A stretch of DNA of 64,000 bases from Anaerolineae bacterium (GCA_022821805.1 JAJECX010000042.1:62001-126000), one strand, 5' to 3'. Shown: positions 55,466 to 64,000, counted from the first letter of the stretch. Notes: a model not told the origin generated them from the letters alone. A program made the numbers and translations.

Positions 55466-57064
55466 CTAGGTCAGTACAAAACCCTCGTAGCCCTTGGCGA
55501 CAACCTCTTCACACTTTTCGACGTATGGCGGGAATCCCACCAGGGGCATGAAGCCCCGCGGCTTGCCGGGAATATTTGCGCCCAGATACCAGGAATTACA
55601 GGACACTGCCAAGCTGTCATTGGCCACCGCATTGACGTGAGCGACCCAGGCTTCCTGAGCCGCCTCTGTCGCCTCAATGCTGCTGTGCTTCCGCTCCACA
55701 ATATAGCGGATACAGTCCGTAATCCAGTCGACATGCTGCTCAATGGATACGACCATATTGGACAACACCGACGGACTGCCGGGTCCCGTGATTGTGAAGA
55801 GGTTGGGGAAGCCCGGAACTTGCAGGCCAAGATAATTGACCGGACCGTCCGCCCACTTTTCGCGCAAGGTCTGCCCGCCGCGCCCGCGGATATCGATCTT
55901 GAGCAGGGCGCCGGTCATGGCGTCAAAGCCGGTGGCCAAGACGATAATGTCAAGCGCATAGTCGGCGTCGGCTGTGCGGAGACCATCGGGCGTAACCGCC
56001 TCAATCGGGGCGGCGCTGATATCGACCAGCAGCACATTGCTTCGGTTGAAGGTCTCAAAATAACCGTGATCAATGACGCCGCGTTTGCAGCCAAGGGTGT
56101 AGTCGGGGCATAGCAGTTCGGCGGTGGCGGGGTCTTTCACAATTTCGCGGATCTTGGAGCGCACGAAATCCGCCGTCGCGTCATTGCTTTCGGGATTGCG
56201 CTTGATATCGTTGAAGCTGTTGTAAAAGGATGATCCACCAAGCTGCCAGCGCTCTTCAAAGATGCGCTTCCGTTCTTCGGCGCCGACCGACATGGCGGAA
56301 AAGTCGTTGACGGTCGTGGAGGCCGAGTCTCCGCCCGGCTGCGTGCGAACGTGGGCGCGGAAGCCGGGGTAGTCAGCCTTTACCGCGGCGACGGCCGCCG
56401 GATCGACCGGCCGGTTGCGCGCTGGAATCGTCCATTGCGGCGAGCGCTGAAATACCGTCAGCTGCGCCGCTCGCTCGGCGATGACGGGGATCACCTGCAC
56501 GCCGGACGAGCCGGTGCCGATGACGCCGACTCGCCTGCCATTGAAATCTAAGCCTTCATGAGGAAAGCGCGCCGTATGGTGGATGGGACCGTTGAAGCTG
56601 TCCATACCTTCAATGGCAGGTATGTTGGGCTCGGACAGGCAGCCGGTCGCCATAATCAGAAACCGGGCGGAAAGCTCCGTCCCGTCACCGGTCCGCAGGC
56701 GCCAGTGATTGCTTGCCTCATCAAAGTTCGCCGCGTCGACGCGCGTGTTGAAAGCGATGCCGGGCCGCAAGTTAAAGCGATCGGCGACATGTTGAAGATA
56801 CTCCAGGATCTCGGGCTGGCTCGGATAGCGCTCGGGCCACTCCCATTCTTGCTGGAGCTGCTCATCAAAACTGTAGGAGTATTCCATCGTGTCGGTGTCG
56901 CAGCGCGCGCCGGGATAGCGATTCCAATACCAGGTCCCGCCCACATCCGACGCCATCTCAATCACCCGCGCCAACAAGCCGAGCTCCCGCGCCCGATACA
57001 ACATGTACAGACCGGCGATGCCGGCGCCTACAATGATGACATCAAATTGCTCTGCCGATTTCAT
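55466..57064 (-). CDS. FAD-dependent Baeyer-Villiger-type monooxygenase
   Basis: 532 residues. Start at ATG 57064, 2 codons inside the open frame. FAD-binding motif IVGAGIAGLYML is at the N-terminus, followed by GGTWYWNRYPGARCDTDTMEYSYSF. The NADPH motif is GTGSSGVQVIP. The fingerprint FxGxxxHxxxWP appears as FNGPIHHTARFP, so Trp is Phe. The enzyme would insert oxygen next to a ketone or oxidise a heteroatom. It lies in a run of minus-strand catabolic genes, but its substrate cannot be told. Confidence 0.88.
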   Translation of the reverse strand: MKSAEQFDVIIVGAGIAGLYMLYRARELGLLARVIEMASDVGGTWYWNRYPGARCDTDTMEYSYSFDEQLQQEWEWPERYPSQPEILEYLQHVADRFNLRPGIAFNTRVDAANFDEASNHWRLRTGDGTELSARFLIMATGCLSEPNIPAIEGMDSFNGPIHHTARFPHEGLDFNGRRVGVIGTGSSGVQVIPVIAERAAQLTVFQRSPQWTIPARNRPVDPAAVAAVKADYPGFRAHVRTQPGGDSASTTVNDFSAMSVGAEERKRIFEERWQLGGSSFYNSFNDIKRNPESNDATADFVRSKIREIVKDPATAELLCPDYTLGCKRGVIDHGYFETFNRSNVLLVDISAAPIEAVTPDGLRTADADYALDIIVLATGFDAMTGALLKIDIRGRGGQTLREKWADGPVNYLGLQVPGFPNLFTITGPGSPSVLSNMVVSIEQHVDWITDCIRYIVERKHSSIEATEAAQEAWVAHVNAVANDSLAVSCNSWYLGANIPGKPRGFMPLVGFPPYVEKCEEVVAKGYEGFVLT

Positions 57065-57099
57065 TGTCAAACTCTCAGACCTATTCCCTGCATCAAAGG

Positions 57100-57930
57100 C
57101 TAATTCATCTCAAAGCCACCGGCGACGTTGAGCGAAATGCCGGTCACATTCTGGGCGCGGGTCAAGTACAGCGCCGCTTCCGCGATATCAGCCGGCGTCT
57201 GGGCGCGACCCAGCGGCACAAGATCGTCGATGACCGCGGCAAAGGTGTCGTCAACTGATTTCGTGCCGTATTGACGCTGTCGCAGCGCCGATTTCGAAAG
57301 GTGATCAAACCACATGGATGTATCGATATTGCCCGGGCAAATGGCGTTCACTCTAATTGAGTATTCGGCCAGTTCAGCCGCCATAGACTGCGTTAATCCA
57401 ATTGCGGCGAATTTCGAAGCGCAATAGGCGCCCATGCGAGAATAGCCCCGTTTGCCAGCGACCGAGGCGATGTTAATGATGACCCCGCCCGCTTGCTGCA
57501 GGTGGGGCAGCGCCGCTTGCGACATCAAGAAGATGCCTTTGACGTTCACGGCGAAGATCCGATCCCAGTCGGACTCGGCAAAGTCGGCGACCAGTCCCGA
57601 TTGGACTATGCCGGCATTGTTCACGATGACATCCAGCCGGCCAAATTCCTCAATCGTGTGTTCAACGAGCCGCTGACAGGAAGCGCGATCGGCGACATCT
57701 ACTTCGAGCGCAGCGCAAGACCCGCCACGCTCCCCGATTTCGCTAGCGACGCCCGCCAGTTCCGCTTCGGCGGCAAGCGCGTAATTCCAATCGCCCGCCG
57801 CCTTGGCCGCAAGCGAGCCCAAGTCGGCTGCGACCACGTTTGCGCCTTCCGCGGCAAAGGCTTCGGCGATGCCCCGTCCGATACCGCGGGCGGCGCCGGT
57901 TACAATGACGGTCTTGCCCTTGATCTCCAT
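57100..57930 (-). CDS. SDR oxidoreductase (copy A)
   Basis: 276 residues from ATG 57930. Cofactor motif GAARGIGRG, NNAGI, and the active-site Ser near NIASVAG with YCASK (Tyr-x-x-x-Lys). The C-terminus GISLNVAGGFEMN is typical. It is a paralogue of the next gene upstream, with shared openings MEIxGKTVIVTGAARGIGR and a shared unusual insertion (LGSLAAKAAGDWNYALAAEAEL). It may oxidise a hydroxy-acid intermediate, such as 2-keto-3-deoxy-fuconate, which is inference from neighbours. Confidence 0.9.
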   Translation of the reverse strand: MEIKGKTVIVTGAARGIGRGIAEAFAAEGANVVAADLGSLAAKAAGDWNYALAAEAELAGVASEIGERGGSCAALEVDVADRASCQRLVEHTIEEFGRLDVIVNNAGIVQSGLVADFAESDWDRIFAVNVKGIFLMSQAALPHLQQAGGVIINIASVAGKRGYSRMGAYCASKFAAIGLTQSMAAELAEYSIRVNAICPGNIDTSMWFDHLSKSALRQRQYGTKSVDDTFAAVIDDLVPLGRAQTPADIAEAALYLTRAQNVTGISLNVAGGFEMN

Positions 57931-57946
57931 TTTCACTATCCGATGC

Positions 57947-58777
57947 TCACGAAACGCCAATCCCATTGCCGCCGTCCACCGAGAGCGAGACCCCGGTCAC
58001 GCTGTCGGCGCGCGCCAAATACAAAGCAGCCTCCGCAATTTCCGCTGGTTCCTGCCGGCGGCCCAAGGGGGCGGTCGCTTCGACGAAGGCATCGAAGGCC
58101 GCTTCAAGCGACTGACTCTCATATTGCTGCAGACGATGCTTGACCAGATAATCGAATTGCATGGAGGTGAATACATTACCCGGGCAAATGGCATTGGCTC
58201 TTATCCCGTGCTCAGCCAGTTCGGCGGCCAGCGATTGCGTCAAGCCGATGACCGCAGCTTTGGACGCGCAATAGGCGCTATTGTAGGGCGAACCTCGCTT
58301 GCCAGCATTCGATGCGATATTGATGATAAGCCCGCCATTCCGCTCCAAGTGTGGTATCGCCAACTGGGACATCAAAAAGACGCCCTTGGCATTTACCGCG
58401 AAGATGCGGTCCCAATCGCGCTCCTTAAAGTCCGCAAGATATCCCAATTTGATCACGCCCGCGTTGTTCACCAGGATATCTAATCCACCGTATGCCTCAA
58501 CAGCGGCGTCAACCAGATGCTGACAAGAAGCACGGTCTGTTACATCGACCTCGACCGCCAAACAGGCGCCTGCTCGCTGATCGATATCGCGCGCCGTCCG
58601 CGCCAAATCAGTTTCGGCGCTCAAGGAATAGTGCCAATCAGCCCGCGGCTCAGCCGCCAGCAAACCCAAATCGGCGGCGACGACATTGGCGCCTGCGCCC
58701 GCGAAGGCTTCAGCGATAGCGCGCCCGATTCCACGGGCGGCGCCGGTAACAATGACCGTTTTACCCCTGATCTCCAC
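57947..58777 (-). CDS. SDR oxidoreductase (copy B)
   Basis: 276 residues, GTG start with AAGGG just upstream. NAD motif GAARGIGRA, NNAGVI, NIASNAG and the catalytic Tyr-Lys in YCASK. The C-terminus GVSLSVDGGNGIGVS closes the fold. It is the same length as copy A and lies 16 bases from it, so the pair arose by tandem duplication and then diverged. Two SDR steps occur in fucose oxidation (fucose dehydrogenase, ketodeoxyfuconate dehydrogenase), a reason to keep both. This is inference. Confidence 0.9.
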   Translation of the reverse strand: MEIRGKTVIVTGAARGIGRAIAEAFAGAGANVVAADLGLLAAEPRADWHYSLSAETDLARTARDIDQRAGACLAVEVDVTDRASCQHLVDAAVEAYGGLDILVNNAGVIKLGYLADFKERDWDRIFAVNAKGVFLMSQLAIPHLERNGGLIINIASNAGKRGSPYNSAYCASKAAVIGLTQSLAAELAEHGIRANAICPGNVFTSMQFDYLVKHRLQQYESQSLEAAFDAFVEATAPLGRRQEPAEIAEAALYLARADSVTGVSLSVDGGNGIGVS

Positions 58778-58816
58778 CTTTAGCCCTTGGTCGCGTTGAG
58801 CCCATCGCCGACAGAT

Positions 58817-59269
58817 TCAACTCAGATCCAGCACGCTACGCGCCACTTCGCCTCTGCCCAGCGCGTCAAAAGCCTCGCTGACTTCCTCCAGCGGATAGAC
58901 GCGCGTCACCAGCTCGTCCAGCTTGAGCTTGCCCGCCTTGTACAAGCTGAATATGCGCGGGAAATCCAGGCGCGGACGGCAGCTTCCATACAGGGAGCCG
59001 ATGACCATCTTCTCGGGACCAAGAATCTTGGCGTCAAAATCGACTGGCGTATTATCAGGGGCATGCCCGACAAAGACAGTCACGCCGCGCCGCCGCGTAC
59101 AAACGATTGTCTGCTTGAAAGGCTCGGGAACCAAGCCGATCGCCTCGAAGGCGTAGTGGACGCCGCTGGCCATCAGCCGGACGCGCACCTGATCATCAGC
59201 GACATCGGGCAGATCAAATTGCTCGATCACAAGCGGGGTGTTCGTTTCGTACAAGACTGCCGCTTTCAT
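58817..59269 (-). pseudogene. Zinc alcohol dehydrogenase with internal deletion
   Basis: Only 150 residues. The first 37 are a normal medium-chain dehydrogenase N-terminus (MKAAVLYETNTPLVIEQFDLP, DQVRVRLMASGV). The frame then jumps straight into a late segment, HYAFEAIG..PFKQTIVCTRRRGVTVFVG, and the normal C-terminus. About 200 residues holding the zinc ligands (CHSD and later Cys set) and the GxGxxG cofactor fold are missing, with no frameshift. A Shine-Dalgarno (GAGGT) is still present. It is likely inactive; a short stable product is possible. Confidence 0.75.
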
Positions 59270-59302
59270 CAGCGCGCACCTCGATCCAGACTTCTATAAA
59301 AA

Positions 59303-60406
59303 TTACATTTGGGCGCCGTATTTCTTAACCACATCGGGATTCAGTTCCAAACCCAAGCCGGGCTTATCGGGATATGGCGACCACATCCCGTCCACCGGCT
59401 GCGGGAACTCCTTGTAAACCAGCTTGTCGAATTCCTCGGATACGCCCAGATATTCAACGATGCGCAGGTTGGGCGTGGCGCAGGTGACGTGCAGATGAAC
59501 GACCTGAAAAGCATGGGGCGCCACCGGCAGATTGAAGGCATGCGCCAACTGCGCTACCTTCATCCACTCGGTCACGCCGCCGACGCGGCCGATATCCGGC
59601 TGCACAATATCGGCGCCGCCGCGGGCGATCAACTCGCGAAAGCCGAATTTCGTGTATTCATGCTCGCCAGTCGCCACCGGTATGTCGATAGCGCGGGCGA
59701 TGGCAGCCAGTCCGTCGATATCATCAGCCAGTACCGGCTCCTCGAACCAGCCGACGCGGTAGGGCGCAAATTCGCGCGCCATGCGGATCGCTTGCTTGGC
59801 GTAGTAGCCATTGTTGGCGTCGATGAGGATTTCGATGTCAGCGCCGACGGCAGCGCGCACCGCCGCCAGACGTTCAATATCCTCTTTCTCGCTCTTGCCA
59901 AAATCTTTGCCGACCTTCATCTTGACCGACTTCATGCCGCGCTCGACATAACCGACCTGCTCGGCGACCAGTTCGTCGACGCTGAAATGCGTCCAGCCGC
60001 CGCTGCCATAGACAGGAACGCTGTCGGTATAGGCGCCCAACAATTTGTAGAGCGGCACATTGAAGTATTTCGCCTTCAAATCCCACAGCGCCGTGTCCAC
60101 AGCCGAGATGGCGGCGAAAGCCAGCCCCTTCCGCCCGACGCCGCGAAGGCGCCAGAACATATCGTCCCAGAGTTTTTCGGTGTAGAGCGGATCCTGCCCG
60201 ATCAAAAGCGGTTTCAGCGAGTCGCTGACGAGCGCTTGCGCCGCCCGCCCGCCATCGGCGACGCCCAGCCCTTCCAAACCTTCATCGGTATAGATCTGAA
60301 CGAAGTTCTGACTGCGTCCCGGCGTCGGGTGACGAATGGTGGCATCCTTGATGGAGCCCAAATGAGGAATGAAAATCGTTGTTGTCTTGACATCGGTAAT
60401 CTTCAT
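59303..60406 (-). CDS. Enolase-superfamily (MR/MLE) sugar-acid dehydratase-like protein
   Basis: 367 residues. I chose ATG 60406 (MKITDVKTTTIFIPHL), which has a GGGGGG run 8 bases upstream, over 60448. All site residues are visible: KMK (SVKMKVGKDF), Asp in LIDANNGYY, Glu in WFEEPV, Glu in ATGEHEYTKFGF, and a late APHAFQ His. The architecture fits mandelate racemase / L-fuconate or galactarate-type dehydratases. With the FAH and SDR genes alongside, it is the best candidate for a fuconate dehydratase. Substrate specificity is not proven. Confidence 0.88.
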   Translation of the reverse strand: MKITDVKTTTIFIPHLGSIKDATIRHPTPGRSQNFVQIYTDEGLEGLGVADGGRAAQALVSDSLKPLLIGQDPLYTEKLWDDMFWRLRGVGRKGLAFAAISAVDTALWDLKAKYFNVPLYKLLGAYTDSVPVYGSGGWTHFSVDELVAEQVGYVERGMKSVKMKVGKDFGKSEKEDIERLAAVRAAVGADIEILIDANNGYYAKQAIRMAREFAPYRVGWFEEPVLADDIDGLAAIARAIDIPVATGEHEYTKFGFRELIARGGADIVQPDIGRVGGVTEWMKVAQLAHAFNLPVAPHAFQVVHLHVTCATPNLRIVEYLGVSEEFDKLVYKEFPQPVDGMWSPYPDKPGLGLELNPDVVKKYGAQM

Positions 60407-60493
60407 AGGCAAGCCCCCCCAGCCATGAGCGTAATCCGCCGAGCGCAAAGCCCAGTGGATTTCACGAACCTCGCTACACTTTAGCGCATACGG

Positions 60494-61462
60494 CTAATCA
60501 GATGCAATCACATCGAGGATTTGCAGCAGCTTTCTATCGCGCCACTTCTTCACCGCTTCCATGTCGGTATCGGCCAGCTGCGCTTCCATCTGCTCAACGG
60601 CGATCTTCGTCCATTCGCGCATATTTTCCGGTGTGCGCGCGGGCGCCTCGCGCTCGACGCGGGAAGGAATATCGTCTTCCACGCTATGGTCGAGCTTCCG
60701 GTCGAGCATGGTATCGCGCATGCCGCCGGGGCTGGTCAGCATGCCAACCAGAAATGGTCCCATCAGCGCCAGGCGCAAGCCCGGTCCGGTTCTGAAGGCG
60801 AGATCAATCTCATCAACCGTGGCGACGCCATTGCCCACCAGCCACAGCGCTTCGCGGTAAATCACCGCTTGCATATGGTTGACGATATGCCCGCGGCATT
60901 CTTTGCGCGCCACCACCGGCGTCCGTCCCATCCGCGCCATGAAATCGCGCGCCGTTGCTACCGTCTCGGCGGAAGTCGCTTCGCCCGGCACGATCTCCAC
61001 CGACGGCACGATATGCGGCGGATTGTAGGGATGCGCCACCACGCAGCGCTCGGGACGCGCCGTCGCCGACTGGATCTCGGTCATCAGCATCGCGCTGGTA
61101 CTTGATGCCAGGATCGCGTCAGGCCGAGTGTGCCGGTCAAGATCGCGGTAGATTTCCCGCTTGATGCGGTAGCGCTCGGGTCCCGACTCCTGCACGAAGT
61201 CTACGTCTTTGACCGCCGCCGCCAGATCGGTCGTGGTCGTGATTCGGTCCAAGGCGGCTGCAACATCGTCTTCGGACATCACACCGGCTTCGACCAGCGT
61301 TTCATAAGCGCCGCGCAGCTCGGCATTTGCCCCGCCCAGCGCCTCGTCGGAGATATCATAGATTTTCACCCGCAGGCCATGTTGGGCAAAGAGGACCGCC
61401 CAGGAGAAGCCAATCGTGCCGCCGCCAACGCAGGCGACGCTTGAGATTTCTTCCGCGTTCAT
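60494..61462 (-). CDS. 3-hydroxyacyl-CoA dehydrogenase family protein (gulonate or carnitine dehydrogenase-like)
   Basis: 322 residues from ATG 61462; an upstream ATG at 61504 adds 14 residues with no family match. NAD motif CVGGGTIGFSWAVLFAQHG, then SSTSAMLMTEIQ and HPYNPPHIVPSVEIVPG. The single C-terminal dehydrogenase domain and overall length match the lambda-crystallin / L-gulonate 3-dehydrogenase and carnitine dehydrogenase group, not fatty-acid FadB. It would oxidise a 3-hydroxy group on a sugar acid or betaine. Confidence 0.85.
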   Translation of the reverse strand: MNAEEISSVACVGGGTIGFSWAVLFAQHGLRVKIYDISDEALGGANAELRGAYETLVEAGVMSEDDVAAALDRITTTTDLAAAVKDVDFVQESGPERYRIKREIYRDLDRHTRPDAILASSTSAMLMTEIQSATARPERCVVAHPYNPPHIVPSVEIVPGEATSAETVATARDFMARMGRTPVVARKECRGHIVNHMQAVIYREALWLVGNGVATVDEIDLAFRTGPGLRLALMGPFLVGMLTSPGGMRDTMLDRKLDHSVEDDIPSRVEREAPARTPENMREWTKIAVEQMEAQLADTDMEAVKKWRDRKLLQILDVIASD

Positions 61463-61562
61463 GTTGTTTGCCACCGCCTTTGTACTCTTATTCAGAAAGT
61501 GCATTGTAACAGCAGTTTACTTGTTCGTCCTTTTTCGCCGCCTGCATCGTATGACAAATGAA

Positions 61563-61608
61563 ACGGGCGACCGACCCGCTGTGTCTACGCGCGGCAGTCG
61601 GTCGCTCC
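61563..61608. repeat. Palindromic repeat (second family)
   Basis: Perfect 9-base arms GCGACCGAC (61567-61575) and GTCGGTCGC (61597-61605) enclose CCGCTGTGTCTACGCGCGGCA. The core CTGTGTCTACGCG is also in the copies at 44228 and, with one base changed, 46976. It lies between two codirectional minus-strand genes. Confidence 0.65.
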
Positions 61609-61640
61609 AAAGAATATAAGTTGGCAGATTGGATTGGCGC

Positions 61641-62600
61641 TTATGCCCGCGGTTTGTAGCGATAGTTGGGATCGTCGTTCTCTTTGGGAGCGAGCGTGTT
61701 GCGAAGCGTGCCGATTCCTTCGACTTCCAGCTCGACTACATCGCCCGGTTGCAAATAGCGGGCGCCGCTGATGCCGCGCGCGATCGCCTCGGGGATGGAG
61801 CCGCCGGAGACCGTGCCACTCCCTATCACATCGCCCGGCACAATGCGGCTGTCTTTGGAGGCGCGCTCGACAAAATCGCACCAACTGAAATGGGCGGCGC
61901 CGCCATCGCCCTCATCCAGCCATACTTCGCCATTCACCCGCACTGCGCATTTGACATGCAGCTTGCCATCGCGCAAATAGGGCGCCATTTCGTCGCTTGT
62001 CACCAGCCAGGGACCGAGGCTGGTGGCGCTGTCCTTGCCCTTGGCCGGTCCCAGCCCAACCGCCATTTCGTCAAACTGCAAGTCGCGCGCGCTAAAATCG
62101 TTGAAGATGCAAAAGCCGGCGATGTAATCCAATGCATCGGCGGCATTGATGTCACTGCCTTCGCGCCCGATTACGCAGCCCAGCTCCATTTCATAATCAA
62201 GGCGATCGGTCGCCGAGGGGATTGGCACCTCGTCTTCCGGCCCGAAGATGCGCAAGGTGTTGGAAAAGTAAAAGATCGGCAGCCGATACCAAGCCTCGTG
62301 CAGTTCTCGCGCGCCTTGCCCGCTCGCATGACCCTCATAGCTGAAGAAGTCGCGCACCGTCGGCGGCTGCAGGACGGGAGCGCGAAGCGGCGCCATCGGC
62401 AAAGGCACAGCGGGCGCCGCGATATCACTTGCCAAGGCGTCGCGAACGCGCTCAATCGGCGCGTTGCCCAACTCAAGCAGGGCGCGGACGTCGCGCAAGG
62501 TTTGATCGACGCCGAGCAGCGCGGACACATCGACCACCAACTCGTCGCTCAAGACGCCGCAGCGCGGTCCGCTGCCGCTATCGTAGGTCAACAGTTTCAT
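61641..62600 (-). CDS. Fumarylacetoacetate-hydrolase-family protein
   Basis: 319 residues. The metal site is visible: Glu137 and Glu139 (LDYEMELGCVIG) and Asp168 (FNDFSARD). IGSGTVSGGSIPEA and LQPGDVVELEVEGIGTLRN are conserved family segments. Members hydrolyse or decarboxylate 2,4-diketo acids or 2-keto-enoates. In the L-fucose oxidative route a member of this family splits 2,4-diketo-3-deoxy-L-fuconate into pyruvate and lactate, which fits the neighbours. That assignment is inferred. Confidence 0.88.
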   Translation of the reverse strand: MKLLTYDSGSGPRCGVLSDELVVDVSALLGVDQTLRDVRALLELGNAPIERVRDALASDIAAPAVPLPMAPLRAPVLQPPTVRDFFSYEGHASGQGARELHEAWYRLPIFYFSNTLRIFGPEDEVPIPSATDRLDYEMELGCVIGREGSDINAADALDYIAGFCIFNDFSARDLQFDEMAVGLGPAKGKDSATSLGPWLVTSDEMAPYLRDGKLHVKCAVRVNGEVWLDEGDGGAAHFSWCDFVERASKDSRIVPGDVIGSGTVSGGSIPEAIARGISGARYLQPGDVVELEVEGIGTLRNTLAPKENDDPNYRYKPRA

Positions 62601-62636
62601 AGTTCGCTGTTCCCCGTGTGGATGGTGTAAGCCTGA

Positions 62637-63434
62637 TCAATCCAAAGTTTCAAGCGGCGGATGATCGCCGAATTTCAGTTCAGGACCGCCGGACGGCGCC
62701 GCCCAGCGCACGGCATTGCTGATCACCTGCAGCACCTCGGGCTGAAAATAGATGGGCAGCGTTTCATGGCCCGGACGAAAATAGAAGACCTTGCCGCGTC
62801 CGCGATGGTAACAGCAGCCACTGCGGAAGATCTCGCCACCCTGGAACCAACTGACGAAGACCAACGTATCCGGCGCGGGAACGTCAAATGGCTCGCCGTA
62901 CATTTCCGTCTGGGGAATCTCGAAGTATTCCGGCAAGCCAGCGGCGATGGGATGTCCCTGCTCGATCACCCAGATCCGTTCCTTTTCGTCTGCCTCGCGA
63001 GTCTTCAACATGCAGGTCGTGCCCATCAGTCTCCTGAATATCTTGGAATAATGCGCGGAATGCAGCGCTATAAGCCCCATGCCGCCCATGTTCACGCGCT
63101 CATGCACCCGCTCGACGATCTCATCGTCAACCTGGTCGTGCGCGGCATGACCCCACCAGGTCAAGACATCGGTCTCAGCCAGGACGTCTTCCGTCAGCCC
63201 GTGCTCAGGGTCATCCAGCGTCGCTGTGCGGACGGCAAAGCCTTGCTTGCTAAGGTGATCGGCAATCACCTTGTGCATGCCCTCCGGGTAGACCTTTTGC
63301 ACCCCCTCAGTGGCGTTGATCAGTCGGTCTTCGCTGAACCCATAGTTCGCCAGGCGCGCCTTAACTTCGGCGTGATGAAGCGGATTCTCGTGCCAAAATT
63401 CGTTCCATACGGTTACGCGAATTGGCGCTGACAT
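62637..63434 (-). CDS. ThuA-like protein
   Basis: 265 residues, with the ThuA/GATase-like fold: [11 protein letters not shown], then [27 protein letters not shown] and [15 protein letters not shown]. The family occurs in trehalose and other sugar-utilisation operons; its reaction is poorly defined. CGGAG lies 8 bases before the ATG. It lies 3 bases after the isomerase/epimerase gene, so they are surely co-transcribed. Confidence 0.87.
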   Translation of the reverse strand: MSAPIRVTVWNEFWHENPLHHAEVKARLANYGFSEDRLINATEGVQKVYPEGMHKVIADHLSKQGFAVRTATLDDPEHGLTEDVLAETDVLTWWGHAAHDQVDDEIVERVHERVNMGGMGLIALHSAHYSKIFRRLMGTTCMLKTREADEKERIWVIEQGHPIAAGLPEYFEIPQTEMYGEPFDVPAPDTLVFVSWFQGGEIFRSGCCYHRGRGKVFYFRPGHETLPIYFQPEVLQVISNAVRWAAPSGGPELKFGDHPPLETLD

Positions 63435-63437
63435 AAG

Positions 63438-64000
63438 CTAAGCTCCGTTCGTTAGCGCGTCGCCAAATACAGCTCGCACTTCTTCTCGCATTTCGTCAAC
63501 GCGCGTCCAAACTTCACGCGTACGTTGGAAGACGTCCACCGGATAGCCGCTCTGTAGCATGATGGGTCCGTCAAAGCCGTTGTCGCGCGCGATCGTCAAG
63601 CAGCGCTGAAAGTCTTCGCTGATCAGGTCCCCGTTTTCGTCAACCTCGGCCCAGGCATGGATCGAGGTGGCGCGCGGCATGATCGCTTCCAAGGTCTCAT
63701 ACTTGTCCGGTCCGCGGGCATTGCCGAAGTCGGCAATCACACCGTAGTCGCGTTCGGCCTGTTCGAGAACACCGAGCAGATCGCCCGCTTTCATGTTGAA
63801 GTGCCGGTAATTCTCGGTGGCGGGCTTCAACCCAAGATCCACGGCGAAATCAAAGAGTTCGCGGAAGGCTTCGCCGCTCGCGCAAATCGTCGTTGGCGTT
63901 GGCTCGCCGTCACCCGGGACGTAGCGTACCCCGCGCGCGCCCAAGTCGACGGCAATCTCCATCCAGCGCTTGATATGCGTGACGCCGGCGGCGCGCGCAT
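63438..64000 (-). CDS. Sugar isomerase/epimerase (TIM barrel), partial
   Basis: 188 residues in the window, with the 5' end beyond 64000: codons before the internal ATG at 63962 (ARAAGVTHIKRW) continue the same protein. The barrel segments LGARGVRYVPGDGEP, LKPATENYRHFNMKAGDLLGV, VIADFGNA and SIHAWAEVDENG fit the xylose isomerase-like / AP endonuclease 2 superfamily. Metal ligands include Glu in TENYR, Asp in ADFGN and His in IHAW. With ThuA it forms a common carbohydrate-operon pair. Confidence 0.83.
   Translation of the reverse strand, partial: ARAAGVTHIKRWMEIAVDLGARGVRYVPGDGEPTPTTICASGEAFRELFDFAVDLGLKPATENYRHFNMKAGDLLGVLEQAERDYGVIADFGNARGPDKYETLEAIMPRATSIHAWAEVDENGDLISEDFQRCLTIARDNGFDGPIMLQSGYPVDVFQRTREVWTRVDEMREEVRAVFGDALTNGA

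Noticed and set aside
59309..60484. 391-codon open frame on the plus strand
   Set aside because: It is antisense to an enolase-superfamily gene with complete active-site motifs. It is a shadow frame.

Overview
This window looks like chromosome from an uncultured marine, probably sponge- or particle-associated, member of the Chloroflexota (Caldilineae, Anaerolineae or SAR202-like). That placement is inference. It rests on secreted proteins with long Thr/Pro 'TPTPTATNTP' linkers, kinase-NTPase-WD40 giants, and an abundance of enolase-superfamily enzymes, PhyH dioxygenases, sulfatases and oligopeptide-type ABC transporters. GC content is moderately high, and short genes often overlap as ATGA or GTGA. 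No rRNA, CRISPR array or transposase was seen. There is one tRNA, tRNA-Ser(GGA), at 17523-17606 on the minus strand.

Layout. (1) 1-14682 is a fucan-type glycan region: the end of an MFS transporter, three GH29 alpha-L-fucosidases, an APH-fold kinase, a sulfatase, a small protein whose gene carries a G13 tract, a fucose-dehydrogenase-like aldo/keto reductase, and a 1530-residue secreted fibronectin-III-like protein ending in three copies of an unnamed helical repeat. (2) 14760-26712 holds a fused 2Fe-2S/molybdopterin dehydrogenase, the tRNA, a membrane-anchored amidase, a kinase-nSTAND-WD40 protein and two secreted beta-propeller proteins. (3) 26887-33943 holds a large GAP1-like protein followed by a type III restriction-modification system. 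Its mod gene is broken by 14 copies of a CACAA pentanucleotide; losing one copy or gaining two restores the frame, so it is very likely phase-variable. (4) 34057-42436 holds GGCT, a Gfo/Idh/MocA oxidoreductase, guanine deaminase, a GT39-like membrane glycosyltransferase coupled to a membrane-anchored GH-A enzyme, and a secreted S33 hydrolase. (5) 42611-54257 is a plus-strand run: two PhyH dioxygenases flanking a hydrolase, a complete Opp/Dpp-type ABC transporter, and a GH2 beta-mannosidase-like enzyme. (6) 54277-64000 is a minus-strand catabolic cluster: two enolase-superfamily dehydratase-like proteins, a flavin monooxygenase, two tandem SDRs, an internally deleted alcohol dehydrogenase, a 3-hydroxyacyl-CoA-dehydrogenase-like protein, an FAH-family hydrolase, ThuA, and a partial sugar isomerase/epimerase.

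Working together: the fucosidases and sulfatase could release L-fucose from sulfated glycans. The AKR, enolase-superfamily dehydratase, SDR and FAH hydrolase match, at family level, most steps of the non-phosphorylative L-fucose/L-fuconate route to pyruvate and lactate. The best candidates for an undescribed system are the phase-variable type III RM locus with its adjoining GAP1-like and kinase-NTPase genes, a second hypervariable simple repeat (G13), and a dispersed family of small palindromic intergenic elements that also intrudes on coding sequence.
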